Assembly (NCBI RefSeq): GCF_025685425.1
Contig: NZ_JAGTAS010000057.1
Span: forward strand, 558,001 to 622,000
From: Terriglobus albidus
GTDB taxonomy: Bacteria > Acidobacteriota > Terriglobia > Terriglobales > Acidobacteriaceae
Direction of reading: 5' to 3'
DNA length: 64,000 nt
In this document: positions 1-8,774 of the stretch, one piece after another
Position numbering within the stretch: position 1 is the stretch's first letter
Layout of the letters: every line of letters begins with the position of its first letter
Position numbers and translations under genes: made by a program
Notes under the pieces: model-generated
The model's database searches: none
What the model saw: the letters and a program-made list of their open reading frames with translations, nothing else
What the model was told of the DNA's origin: nothing

Positions 1-1023
1 TCCACGCGCGTGCGTAGGTCCTTGGCAATGCGATAGGGCTGCAGCACATAATTCCGGATCTGCGAACCGAAGTTGATATCCAGCTTCGAGTCTTCAAGCT
101 TCTTGGTCGCGGCCTTCTTCTTCTCCAGCTCAAACTCGTATAGCCGCGACCGCAGCATCTTCATGGCTTTCTCGCGGTTCTTATGCTGCGAACGCTCATT
201 CTGACAGGCCGCCACGATTCCAGTGGGAATGTGCGTAATACGTACCGCGGAGTCGGTCGTATTGACGTGCTGTCCCCCCTTGCCACCGGAGCGGTAGGTA
301 TCGGTCCGAATCTCGTCCGGCTTGATCTCGATGACGATCGAGTCATCGATCTCCGGCGAGACGAAGACGCTGGCGAACGAGGTGTGGCGGCGTTTAGCCG
401 AGTCGAAGGGCGAGATGCGCACCAGGCGATGGACGCCTGTCTCTCCGCTCAACAGGCCGAAAGCGTATTCGCCCGTCACGGTAAAGGTCGCGGACTTGAT
501 GCCGGCCTCATCACCATCCTGCAGTTCATTGATCTCGGTCTTGAATCCCTGCCGCTCTGCCCACCGCAGGTACATGCGCAGCAGCATCTCAGCCCAGTCC
601 TGGCTCTCGGTGCCGCCGGCGCCCGGATGGACGGTGACAATCGCGTTCAACGGATCGGTCTCGCCACCCAGCAGTGTCTTGGTCTCGAGCTTTTCGGCAA
701 ATTCGCTCAAGCTATCGACCTCGCGCTTCAGATCGGCGAGCAGCGATTCGTCTTCGCCGCCTTCTTTGGCAAGCTCGAAGTAGGCCTGGACATCGCCCGA
801 CCGGCGCTCCAGCTCCTCGTCATCGGCCAGCAGCCCTTCAAGGCGCTTGCGCTCGCGCATCAGCGGCTGTGACTTCGCGGCATCGGCCCAAACCGCCGGA
901 TCGGCTACTTTTTCTTCAATATCAGACAGTTCCCGCCGCAGACGTGCGGCGTCAAAGATACTCCCGCAGGTCGCGCACCTTCTCACGCACCGGGGAGTAA
1001 GCAAACTCTAGATCAGCAAGCAT
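1..1023 (-). CDS. prfB: Peptide chain release factor 2 (3' end beyond window)
   Basis: RF2 terminates translation at UGA/UAA in the ribosomal A site. Reading the minus strand from ATG at 1023 gives 23 codons, then an in-frame TGA at 954-952; a +1 shift restores the long frame, as in classical prfB. Downstream I read the stop-codon recognition tripeptide SPF (about residue 203) and the catalytic GGQ inside RSGGKGGQHVNT (about residue 249), which separates it from RF1 (PxT). About 340 residues are visible; RF2 is usually about 365, so the last 25 or so lie beyond the left edge. It follows lnt by 4 nt on the same strand, so the two are probably cotranscribed. Confidence 0.97.
951..966 (-). promoter_or_regulatory. 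Programmed +1 frameshift site of prfB
   Basis: On the minus strand codons 20-24 read CGG GAG TAT CTT TGA followed by C. CTT-TGA-C is the classical RF2 autoregulatory slip site: scarce RF2 lets the ribosome slip +1 on CTT and continue. The CGGGAG just before it resembles the internal Shine-Dalgarno-like stimulator. Seen directly; the mechanism is established for prfB. Confidence 0.93.
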
Positions 1024-1027
1024 GCCG

Positions 1028-2641
1028 TTATTCTAATGCGCCAGAGGCGGATGCGCCGCAGACGGTTGCGCCGGAAGCCGTCCGCTTCTCTCGAAACCCA
1101 CCATATCCCAACAGAGTAATCACGACCAGACAACATCCGTAGGCGAATAGATCGCCAAACCGCGTATAGAAGGTCATCTCATCCGCGTAGTCGAAGCCCA
1201 CGGCGATCGCCGTTCGTATGTGCCGCGGGGCCTGTTCGCGAAGGTGTCCATAGGGATCGATAGCGCCTGTCAGGCCAGTGTTGGTATCCCGCAGCACCCA
1301 CCGGCGGTTCTCAATGGCCCGCATCCGGGCCATGTTGAGGTGTTGCCACGGTGCGCTGGTATCTCCGTACCATCCATCGTTGGAAATATTGACCAGCACC
1401 TCGGCGCCCCCCTTCACAAATTGCCGTACCTCGTCGGCAAAGATCGACTCGTAACAGATAAACGTGCCATAGCCGTGACCATCGGGACGAAAGACGATAC
1501 GGAAGTGCCCGCGATCGGATTCGCCGACCTCGGCGACGAGTCCTCCCGCAAACTGAAATATCGATGCAAACGGAAGATACTCCCCGAACGGAACCAGGTG
1601 GATCTTGTCGTAATGTCCGCGATAACTTCCATCCGCAGCAAACAAGGCAGCAGAGTTATATGCCTTGTACCCACGCGGCACTGAGCTGTCCATCTCGATA
1701 CCTTCCGCACCGATGATGGCGGCACTGTTTGTTATTTGCGCCATGGTTCCGATCTTCTGCCGGAATGTAGGATCGCTGGTGGCGAACGGCGCAGGCGACT
1801 CGGGCCAGATGATGATCTGTGGATGCTGATTGCTCTTACCAATTGACTCCCGCACAAACGCAGTCAGCAGCGAGTCAGCATCGCCATTCCGTGGAGCCTC
1901 CGGACCAGACTCTGCCAAATTGCCCTGCAACAAGACGGCATGCTGCTTCGCCTGCGGAAAAGAGCGCGATCGGTGTTCGTCGCGCCTCTCTTTCACCCAC
2001 CCACCCGCGTGCAATGCAATCGTGAGACACAGGCCTGCCACGGCCGGCTTCCAGGAATGTCTCTCCAATACCCACCAGGAGGCGACCAGAGCGTTCACCG
2101 CCGCGATGACGAAACTCATCGCATAGACTCCGCCCCATGGCGCAAGCAGTGTCAGCAGAGGATTGTCTACTTGTGCAACACCTAACTGGTCCCAGGGGAA
2201 GCTTGTAATGCGGGCTCGCGCCAGCTCTACCGCTACCCAGACAAATGGCGAGGCGCAAAGTACGTAGCCGGCGCTCCAGAAACGGCGCAGAAGGCCGATC
2301 AGCAGGGCGAAGAGCGCGTGGTACAAACCCAGGTAAAGTGCAAAAAGCAGCAGGATACCGAAACCGGCAGGTTTGCTCATACCGCCGTAGAGATACATCG
2401 TCGGCATTACCCAATAACAGCTTCCGAGGTACCAAAGAATGCCGCAGGCATACCCAAGGGTTGCAAACTCCCTCGTCTTCAGAGACTTAGCATCGAGCAA
2501 CGCTACCAGCAGCGGAGCCAGGGCCAGCCAGCACAGGGCGGCTCGCCACGCAGGCACAGGGCCTGCCATAGGAAAGATGAGCACCTGCAATACTCCCGAC
2601 CCAAGCGTGAGCGCCCATCTCTTTCCCGAAACTGCCTGCAT
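1028..2641 (-). CDS. lnt: Apolipoprotein N-acyltransferase
   Basis: Lnt adds the third acyl chain to the N-terminal cysteine of lipoproteins at the outer face of the inner membrane. The 537-residue product starts with several hydrophobic helices and continues with a nitrilase-type domain carrying all three catalytic signatures: Glu in IIWPESPAPF, Lys in YDKIHLVPFGEYLPF and Cys in GTFICYESIF. The ATG has a GGAGG 5 nt upstream. It lies 4 nt before prfB on the same strand. Confidence 0.96.
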   Translation of the reverse strand: MQAVSGKRWALTLGSGVLQVLIFPMAGPVPAWRAALCWLALAPLLVALLDAKSLKTREFATLGYACGILWYLGSCYWVMPTMYLYGGMSKPAGFGILLLFALYLGLYHALFALLIGLLRRFWSAGYVLCASPFVWVAVELARARITSFPWDQLGVAQVDNPLLTLLAPWGGVYAMSFVIAAVNALVASWWVLERHSWKPAVAGLCLTIALHAGGWVKERRDEHRSRSFPQAKQHAVLLQGNLAESGPEAPRNGDADSLLTAFVRESIGKSNQHPQIIIWPESPAPFATSDPTFRQKIGTMAQITNSAAIIGAEGIEMDSSVPRGYKAYNSAALFAADGSYRGHYDKIHLVPFGEYLPFASIFQFAGGLVAEVGESDRGHFRIVFRPDGHGYGTFICYESIFADEVRQFVKGGAEVLVNISNDGWYGDTSAPWQHLNMARMRAIENRRWVLRDTNTGLTGAIDPYGHLREQAPRHIRTAIAVGFDYADEMTFYTRFGDLFAYGCCLVVITLLGYGGFREKRTASGATVCGASASGALE

Positions 2642-2684
2642 GCATCCTCCGCTCGGGAAAGTCTAACAACCATACGGGCGTACA

Positions 2685-2849
2685 ATGGTGTTCGTGGTCG
2701 ACCTGTTTATTCACGGACTCTCGCATCTGCTTGTGCCGATGTTCTTCTTCGGCCTTGTCGGTTCAGCCTTCGTTGTCGTCATTAGTTCGGCGCATGATCT
2801 GCTGGAAGTTTTCACTCCTGATGAAGAACCCAGCGAGTCAGAGCTATAG
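2685..2849 (+). CDS. Small single-pass membrane protein, 54 aa, unknown function
   Basis: An ATG frame at 2685 encodes 54 residues: one hydrophobic segment (about residues 14-36, containing PMFFFGLVGSAFVVVISS) followed by an acidic C-terminus, TPDEEPSESEL. A charged tail after a clean transmembrane helix is unusual for a chance ORF, and it fills the gap between divergent lnt and the APC permease. No obvious strong ribosome-binding site is visible. I do not recognise a family. It could be spurious; homologues at the same position would settle it. Confidence 0.5.
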   Translation: MVFVVDLFIHGLSHLLVPMFFFGLVGSAFVVVISSAHDLLEVFTPDEEPSESEL

Positions 2850-2961
2850 CGATACCGCTCCGCCCATTGACCTTGCCCAACCACAGGTCTAGACTCTTCG
2901 ATGGGCGTCAGTTTCGTTGAGCGACGGATAGCAATGTCCTCAAAAAGGCGCGACCATTAAG

Positions 2962-5322
2962 ATGGCCTCTAAACCCACGGTCACCGTTCCGCAATCGAAC
3001 CGAGTTCGGCTCGTCGTAGCCTCCTCGGTTATGCTCACCTTCATTTCCTTCTGGCGAGCCGCCGCCATTGTTCTGAATGACCTTGGCTCTTCGGCCTTTT
3101 ATGCGGGAGGCATCTCAGAAGAGGCTGTCGGCAAATCTGCGCCGTGGTTCATCATCGGCGTGATGCTCTTCTCCTACTCGGTGCGCTCGGTTTACGTCGA
3201 GAGCTGTTCGATGTTTACCCGAGGTGGCGTCTACCGCATCGTGAAGGAGGCGCTCGGTTCCACCTTCGCCAAGGTTTCAGTCTCAGCGCTGATGTTCGAT
3301 TACGTGCTGACGGGACCGATCTCAGGTGTTTCGGCCGGTCAGTACATCGTCGGCATGATGAACGATCTGGCCAGGCTGTGTGTCGAGAAATATCACTGGC
3401 CCACATGGGCAGCACCCCAACTGAACGTCAACTATGCCTCTGCCGGCTTTGCCGTCATCATCACCATCTATTTCTGGTGGCAGAACATTAAAGGCATCGA
3501 GGAGTCCAGCGAAAAAGCTCTGACGATCATGAAGATCACTACAGTCATGGTGATCCTTCTTCTGACCTGGGGCACCGTGACTGCAGTCCACCGTGGAGCC
3601 CACCTTCCACCGCTGCCGACGCCTTCGAATCTGCACTTCTCAGATGCCGCGCTCGGCTTCCTCAAAGGAACCCATTTCGCCCAGACTCTGGGCCTCTTCG
3701 GTGTTTTGATGGCCTTCGGCCACTCAGTGCTGGCCATGTCCGGCGAAGAATCGCTGGCACAGGTCAACCGCGAGATCGAGCACCCTAAGCTCAAGAACCT
3801 GAAGCGTGCGGCGATGGTCATCGCCATCTACAGCCTGCTCTTCACGGGTATCGGATCGATGCTCGCGGTCATGATCATTCCGGATGATGTTCGCGTCTCC
3901 GTCTATCGTGACAACCTCATCGCCGGTATGGCGATGTACATGGTCGGCCCGGAGTTTTTGCGGCTCGCCTTCCGCGCCTTCGTCGTTATTGTCGGCTTCC
4001 TGATCCTCGGCGGAGCAGTCAACACCGCCATTGTAGGCTCTACCGGTGTGTTGATGCGCGTCGCGGAAGACGGCGTTCTCACAGATTGGTTCCGCAAGCC
4101 ACATAGAAGGTTCGGCACCAGTCACCGCATCGTGAACCTGGTCAGCGGCATGCAATTGCTGGTGATTGTCATCACCCGCGGCGACGTCATTCTGATTGGC
4201 GAAGCATACGCCTTCGGTGTGATCTGGTCGTTCACCTTCAATGCCCTGGCCATGCTCGTCCTGCGCTATCGCTTCCGCGGGGAACGCGGGGCGAAGGTGC
4301 CACTGAATCTGCACATCGGTCGTACCGAGATCCCAGTCGGCCTGATGAGCGTCTTCTGCGTGTTGTTGACCACGGCCGTAGTAAACCTCTTTACCAAGTC
4401 AGTCGCGACTGTCTCCGGTGTGATCTTCGCCGTCGCCTTCTTCATCATTTTTTCGCTCTCAGAGCGGGATAACAAACGCCGCCATGCACTCGCAGAGCGC
4501 CAGATGAAAGAGCACTTCCAACTCGAGCACTCCGATGACATTGGCGCGGAAGAGCTAAAGATCCGCCCCGGCTGCGTTCTGGTCACCATGCGTGATGCGG
4601 CGAATCCCTATGCGTTGAAGTGGGCCTTGGCACGCACCGATACTGATGAGCAGGATGTTGTCGTACTCGCCGCCCGTATGATGGGCGTGGGCGGTCCGGA
4701 ATATGTCGACGCCAGTGAACAGCTCTTCTCCGAGCATGAGCAGATGCTGTTTACCAAGGCAGTCTCTGTCGCTGAAGGCTTTGGCAAACATATCTCACTG
4801 CTTGTTGTTCCGGCCGGTGACATCTTTGCAGCCATCGTCAAGACTGCTACCTCACTGGAAGCCGCTGCCGTAGTCTCAGGCCTCTCCAGCAAGCTCACCG
4901 CGCAGGAACAGGCCTATCACGTCGGTCAGGCGTGGGAGACGCTTCCCGAACCGAAGCGGCAGTTCACGTTCTATGTGGTACCGCAGCAGGGCGAGGCTGA
5001 AAGCTTCCATATCGGGCCGCACGCACCCACCATTCCCGCGGAAGATGTCCAGTTGGTACATCGCCTCTGGTTGAATCTCCGCCGCAATCCGAACATGCAG
5101 CATCTACATCACAGTGACATCGTGACGTATGCGTTAACACGGCTATCCTCGGAATATTCCAAGGATCGCGATGCGGTCGTGCATGGCCTCCAGGAATGCA
5201 TCGAACATACGCAGCACCATCAGGCTCTTGGGTCTCCTGCTCGTTATGACTCGATGGAAGGAGCGGGACCCGGACTGTCCTTACAGGCTCCTAAACCAAC
5301 TCCTGCAACAACTACCAAGTAA
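2962..5322 (+). CDS. APC-superfamily amino acid/polyamine permease with C-terminal UspA-like domain
   Basis: 786 residues. About the first 510 form 12 or so hydrophobic helices with the APC look, including GGVYRIVKEALGS in the third helix region and the GEESLAQVNREIEHP loop. The remaining 270 residues are soluble and resemble a universal-stress-protein fold: a beta strand CVLVTMRD, then DVVVLAARM, ISLLVVPAGDIF and a long helical tail. The soluble part is presumably cytoplasmic and could sense nucleotide or regulate transport. Substrate cannot be read from sequence. It stands alone on the plus strand. Confidence 0.88.
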   Translation: MASKPTVTVPQSNRVRLVVASSVMLTFISFWRAAAIVLNDLGSSAFYAGGISEEAVGKSAPWFIIGVMLFSYSVRSVYVESCSMFTRGGVYRIVKEALGSTFAKVSVSALMFDYVLTGPISGVSAGQYIVGMMNDLARLCVEKYHWPTWAAPQLNVNYASAGFAVIITIYFWWQNIKGIEESSEKALTIMKITTVMVILLLTWGTVTAVHRGAHLPPLPTPSNLHFSDAALGFLKGTHFAQTLGLFGVLMAFGHSVLAMSGEESLAQVNREIEHPKLKNLKRAAMVIAIYSLLFTGIGSMLAVMIIPDDVRVSVYRDNLIAGMAMYMVGPEFLRLAFRAFVVIVGFLILGGAVNTAIVGSTGVLMRVAEDGVLTDWFRKPHRRFGTSHRIVNLVSGMQLLVIVITRGDVILIGEAYAFGVIWSFTFNALAMLVLRYRFRGERGAKVPLNLHIGRTEIPVGLMSVFCVLLTTAVVNLFTKSVATVSGVIFAVAFFIIFSLSERDNKRRHALAERQMKEHFQLEHSDDIGAEELKIRPGCVLVTMRDAANPYALKWALARTDTDEQDVVVLAARMMGVGGPEYVDASEQLFSEHEQMLFTKAVSVAEGFGKHISLLVVPAGDIFAAIVKTATSLEAAAVVSGLSSKLTAQEQAYHVGQAWETLPEPKRQFTFYVVPQQGEAESFHIGPHAPTIPAEDVQLVHRLWLNLRRNPNMQHLHHSDIVTYALTRLSSEYSKDRDAVVHGLQECIEHTQHHQALGSPARYDSMEGAGPGLSLQAPKPTPATTTK

Positions 5323-5468
5323 CTGAGGTACAATTTCCAGGAATTTGCAGGTATATTATCTGCTGGGTATCCTTGTTACTTAGAAGATTTCATTGATCCG
5401 CGGATCCTTGCACGCGCAGAGTTACTCTGGATCTCCCAACCGCGGACATATTCAACGGAGGCACTTTC

Positions 5469-5720
5469 GTGGAAGTTTCTCGCATTATCGCCGAAATCGA
5501 TGCACAGATCGCCAAACTTCAGCAGGCACGCGCCCTGCTCGCGGGTGCGGCAGCCGTAGGTGGCCGTCGTCCGGGCCGTCCCAAAGGCACAACTGCTGCA
5601 GCAAAGACCAGCATCTCTCGCAAGCGTTCCAAGCGGGTCCTTTCGCCCGACGCGCGCAAGAGAATCGCCGATGCGCAGAAGCGCCGCTGGGCTGCGCACC
5701 GCAAGGAAAGCGACAAGTAA
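5469..5720 (+). CDS. Small basic protein with AT-hook-like motif
   Basis: 83 residues from a GTG preceded by CGGAGG. The N-terminal 30 residues form an amphipathic, possibly coiled helix (IIAEIDAQIAKLQQARALLA), followed by GGRRPGRPKG, an AT-hook-like RPGRP core, and a Lys/Arg-rich C-terminus (KRRWAAHRKES). This suggests a small nucleic-acid-binding, perhaps nucleoid-associated, protein. It is followed 2 nt later by a strong terminator, supporting expression. Function is inferred from composition only. Confidence 0.75.
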   Translation: MEVSRIIAEIDAQIAKLQQARALLAGAAAVGGRRPGRPKGTTAAAKTSISRKRSKRVLSPDARKRIADAQKRRWAAHRKESDK

Positions 5721-5722
5721 AA

Positions 5723-5754
5723 AAAGAAGCCCCGATCCACTCCGGGGCTTCTTT
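5723..5754. terminator. Bidirectional rho-independent terminator
   Basis: A 12-bp perfect stem (AAAGAAGCCCCG / CGGGGCTTCTTT) with an 8-nt loop, flanked by an A run on the left and T-rich sequence on the right. It separates the plus-strand AT-hook-like gene from the convergent MBL hydrolase and can serve both. Confidence 0.92.
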
Positions 5755-5771
5755 CGTATTCTGTAAAACTT

Positions 5772-6488
5772 CTATGCTGTCGGTTCTCCAATCGTAAGTT
5801 CCAACACATCAATCCCTTTTCCATCCAATGCCTCTCGCAGCGCATCGGGCCTGCCACGTAGAACCGGGAAGGTACCGAAGTGAATTGGGATCACCGTCTT
5901 CGCGCCAATCCACTCGGCAGCGATTGCGGCGTGTTTCGGTCCCATCGTGTAGAAGTCTCCAATCGGCAGAACGGCAACCTCAGGGGCATAGAGCGCCTTG
6001 ATGAGTTTCATATCGCTAAAAAGCGAAGTGTCTCCGGCGAAATAAATCACCGGCCCATTCTCGGGTTTAACGATGAGACCTGTCGGCGGGCCGGCATAGA
6101 CCGGCTTGCCGTCGATCATATAGCTGGAAGAATGACGCGCTTCCACCATCGAGATCTCGAGGTCCTCGACATGTGTCGTTCCGCCAAGGTTCATCGCAAT
6201 GAGCTTCCTGCTTTTCAAGCCTTGGGCTTCGAGCAGATCGCCAAGTTCCACCATGCAGACCACCGCCGGATTGTGTTGCTTTGCCACTTCCAGGGCAGAT
6301 CCCGTGTGATCCATATGACCGTGCGTCAGCAGCATGACATCGACCTTGTCGAATTTCTTTTTATCGGCGGGATAGACAGGATTTCCGTCAATCCATGGGT
6401 CGATCAGAATGGCTGTCCCTGCGGCTGTCTTCAGATGCAGCGTTGCATGTCCGAGCCAAGTCAACGTGATCCCGCCAAGTCTGCTCAT
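5772..6488 (-). CDS. MBL-fold metal-dependent hydrolase (UPF0173 family)
   Basis: 238 residues from an ATG preceded by AAGGAAGG; a longer frame reaching 6629 would overlap the upstream gene and has no such site. Metallo-beta-lactamase signature THGHMDH (residues 55-61), TWLGHATLHL at the N-terminus, YFAGDTSLFSDM, and a final HFGTFPVLRG with the last metal-binding His. Length and motifs match the UPF0173 (YtkL-like) group of cytoplasmic hydrolases, whose substrate is unknown. Confidence 0.92.
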   Translation of the reverse strand: MSRLGGITLTWLGHATLHLKTAAGTAILIDPWIDGNPVYPADKKKFDKVDVMLLTHGHMDHTGSALEVAKQHNPAVVCMVELGDLLEAQGLKSRKLIAMNLGGTTHVEDLEISMVEARHSSSYMIDGKPVYAGPPTGLIVKPENGPVIYFAGDTSLFSDMKLIKALYAPEVAVLPIGDFYTMGPKHAAIAAEWIGAKTVIPIHFGTFPVLRGRPDALREALDGKGIDVLELTIGEPTA

Positions 6489-6558
6489 CGTAACCTTCCT
6501 TTTTCCATTTTGCGGTTGTGCGATTCGGGCCGAATTTACCTGCAGATAAGATGCAACG

Positions 6559-7191
6559 CTAACGGGTAATGACCACTTCCCGAAGGTTATCTTTCGCCAG
6601 GAAGAACTTATAGGTGCTGAAGCTCTCAAACATGCGCTCCACCTGGCGATTCGTCCACACCTGCAGCAGCTTGCGATCGGCTATGCGCTGCATATTGATC
6701 ATTTCGTTTTCGGTCAGGTGATACCGGTAGAAACTGGCGTCGCTGTCTTCCTTCTTTGTATGGAAAAATGCCAGAACCAGCCCACCGGGGTTAAGTACCT
6801 CGTGGAGCCGGGCAATCACCGCTTTTAGCAACGGTTCAGGAAGATAATCCGCAACATCCCACAGCAGCACGATATCGAAGGTGCGCCCGGCGAAATCGAA
6901 GTTCTCTGCCATGAAGCGATCTACATCGAAGCGCTCGCCCTCACTTTCGGTGGCGGGAAGGATCCAATGCGGCTTGGCGGCCTCCTCAGCCAGATCGGCC
7001 ATATAGACGCCATGTCCAAGACCGGTAAGGAAATTGATGTTTCCTGGTGAGGTAGCGCCGATATCAAGGACCCGCAACCCCTCGCTCGCTTTTAACTGTT
7101 TCAGAACATGAGTCCAGCCGCTGGAATGACGTGCAGTCACTCCGCGCGGCCCACTCGCCTGCTCGCTTCCACCGAAGAAACCTCGCAACAC
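6559..7191 (-). CDS. Class I SAM-dependent methyltransferase
   Basis: 210 residues with a Rossmann-type methyltransferase core: motif I VLDIGATSPGNINFL, the acidic strand-2 loop VYMADLAEE, motif IV FDIVLLWDVADYLPE, and the LNPGGLVLAFFHT strand. The C-terminal part (KLLQVWTNRQVERMF) is the usual accessory segment. Acceptor unknown. It follows the bactofilin gene by 21 nt on the same strand, so they are likely cotranscribed. Confidence 0.88.
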   Translation of the reverse strand: MLRGFFGGSEQASGPRGVTARHSSGWTHVLKQLKASEGLRVLDIGATSPGNINFLTGLGHGVYMADLAEEAAKPHWILPATESEGERFDVDRFMAENFDFAGRTFDIVLLWDVADYLPEPLLKAVIARLHEVLNPGGLVLAFFHTKKEDSDASFYRYHLTENEMINMQRIADRKLLQVWTNRQVERMFESFSTYKFFLAKDNLREVVITR

Positions 7192-7212
7192 AGCGCTGAT
7201 CCCGACTCCTGG

Positions 7213-7605
7213 TTACTGATGCTGAAACAGCGAGGACTCTTCCACCGCAGGAGAGGCATCTTCCGCCTTCTCCTCAGGTCCACGCAGGTCTACACGGCCA
7301 CGTAAGACAGCGCCCTCTTCCACCGCCAGACGGATCGCAAGAATATCGCCCCTCACGGCCGATTTGTCCCGCAACTCTACTTTTCCCTCGGATCGCAGAT
7401 TGCCGTCAAGATCACCCATCACAATCACCTCGGGCGCCTGCACATCCGCCTTGACCTTGGCGTTCGGTCCAACCGTCAACCGGCCTGCAGACAGGGTAAC
7501 CGTTCCTTCGATGGATCCATCCACGTACAGATCTTCGCTTCCACTGACTTCGCCGCGAATAACCAGAGAACGGCCAATCAGCGTACCGGCACCCAAAAGG
7601 CTCAT
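7213..7605 (-). CDS. Bactofilin (polymer-forming cytoskeletal protein)
   Basis: 130 residues with the repetitive beta-helix pattern of bactofilins (DUF583): GTLIGRSLVIRGEVSG, LYVDGSIEGTVTL, LTVGPNAKVKADVQAP, VIVMGDLDGNLRSEGKVEL, then a short disordered C-terminus. Bactofilins assemble into nucleotide-independent filaments that scaffold cell-wall or polar machinery. It heads an operon with the methyltransferase. Confidence 0.94.
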   Translation of the reverse strand: MSLLGAGTLIGRSLVIRGEVSGSEDLYVDGSIEGTVTLSAGRLTVGPNAKVKADVQAPEVIVMGDLDGNLRSEGKVELRDKSAVRGDILAIRLAVEEGAVLRGRVDLRGPEEKAEDASPAVEESSLFQHQ

Positions 7606-7717
7606 ATCCGGAATCTCTCCTTTTGCAACATGTGGGACTTGCCCGAAGTCTATCCGACGAAAGGTTATCCGGCAAACCGCAAAACTTTCCTGATAAGCTG
7701 AGCGTCTACTTCAAAAG

Positions 7718-8557
7718 GTGCGCGCCCTACTCCTTACGGTTTTGACAGCCATCACCCTGCCGGTCTCCGCGCAGACAGCCGATCTTTCACAATCGCCACG
7801 GGACTGGATCGTCGCCACCGTCAAGACCGAGCTTCCGGTTGTTACCCGTGACAACCTTTACCTGCGATATCTTTCACGCCGCGTTAACGAACACGGCGAC
7901 TTGGTGCGCGACACCATCGAAGCCAAAGAGGGCGCCGTAGCACGGCTTGTGAGCAAAGAGGGCCGTCCCCTTACCAAGGAAGAGAACGAGGCGGAGTGTG
8001 CGCGGCTCAATGCCACACTGGAAGACCCGAGCAGCTTTTTGAAACATCACAAACGGGATCGATCGAACGTTGCGATGACCGCTGACCTGATCAAGCTTAT
8101 GCCGGATGCGATGGTCTGGACCTACGTCCCCGGTCAGCCGCAACTGGCAGGGCGGTCTCCGCAGCAGGTTGTGTTGGATTTCCATCCGAACCCGGCCTTT
8201 CATCCGTCCGGAATGGCCCAGGCAGCCCTCGGTGCCCTTGAAGGCCGTATCTGGATCGATGCGCAGAGCCATCACATGATGCGCATGGAGGGTCATATCT
8301 TTCGCGACGCCAACCTGGGATGGGGCCTGATCGCAAAGATCTACGCCGGCGGTAAACTTGAGCTCGATCAGCGCGATTTTGGCAATGGGCTCTGGACCTA
8401 TAGCCGGCTCACTATGGACATCACCGTACGTGAAGTGCTGGTGCACACCGTCAAAGTGAAATCGCTGTTCGAGGCAAGGAATGTGACACAGCTGCCGAAC
8501 GCACTCTCATGGCAGGACGCCATCAAGTTGCTTCTCAGCGCTCCTATGAAGCCATAG
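7718..8557 (+). CDS. Exported protein of unknown function
   Basis: 279 residues from a GTG start, with a signal peptide (RALLLTVLTAITLPVSAQ) and a mature part rich in beta strands, e.g. RIWIDAQSHHMMRMEGHI and DITVREVLVHTVKVKS. The pattern of predicting an 'influence' on a measured matrix resembles outer-membrane lipoprotein-sorting-like proteins seen in Acidobacteria, but I cannot assign it firmly. It is divergent from the bactofilin. Confidence 0.75.
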   Translation: MRALLLTVLTAITLPVSAQTADLSQSPRDWIVATVKTELPVVTRDNLYLRYLSRRVNEHGDLVRDTIEAKEGAVARLVSKEGRPLTKEENEAECARLNATLEDPSSFLKHHKRDRSNVAMTADLIKLMPDAMVWTYVPGQPQLAGRSPQQVVLDFHPNPAFHPSGMAQAALGALEGRIWIDAQSHHMMRMEGHIFRDANLGWGLIAKIYAGGKLELDQRDFGNGLWTYSRLTMDITVREVLVHTVKVKSLFEARNVTQLPNALSWQDAIKLLLSAPMKP

Positions 8558-8665
8558 AGACGCCTCAGTAGCGGGAGACGGGTCTATGGCGTTTCCTTAG
8601 GGTGTATCTACAAACGAGCCTTCATTCAAACTTATAGAGCAGGCCTTTTCAGCCATTTCCTGCCT

Positions 8666-8738
8666 GGGTGCCCACCCTCGGGGTCCCCAACGAACTTTGT
8701 TCGTTGGGGTGAACGCTCGCAACGCTAGGGTGGGTGAG
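8666..8738. repeat. Modular intergenic hairpin repeat, copy 1
   Basis: Nested inverted repeats: outer CCCACCCT (8671-8678) with AGGGTGGG (8727-8734), inner CCCCAACGAAC (8685-8695) with GTTCGTTGGGG (8699-8709). It belongs to a family with the shared GGGTGCCC / CCCACCCT vocabulary at 12049, 16083, 21214, 24004 and 46493-46770. Confidence 0.85.
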
Positions 8739-8774
8739 GAATGCCCTAAATTCCTAACAAAACTAAAATCGAAT

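Noticed and set aside
183-872. Plus-strand open frame of 229 codons over prfB
   Set aside because: Antisense to the RF2 gene, whose motifs and frameshift site are clear; no signature of its own.
5772-6629. Longer MBL hydrolase starting at 6629
   Set aside because: It overlaps the methyltransferase end and lacks a ribosome-binding site; 6488 has AAGGAAGG.
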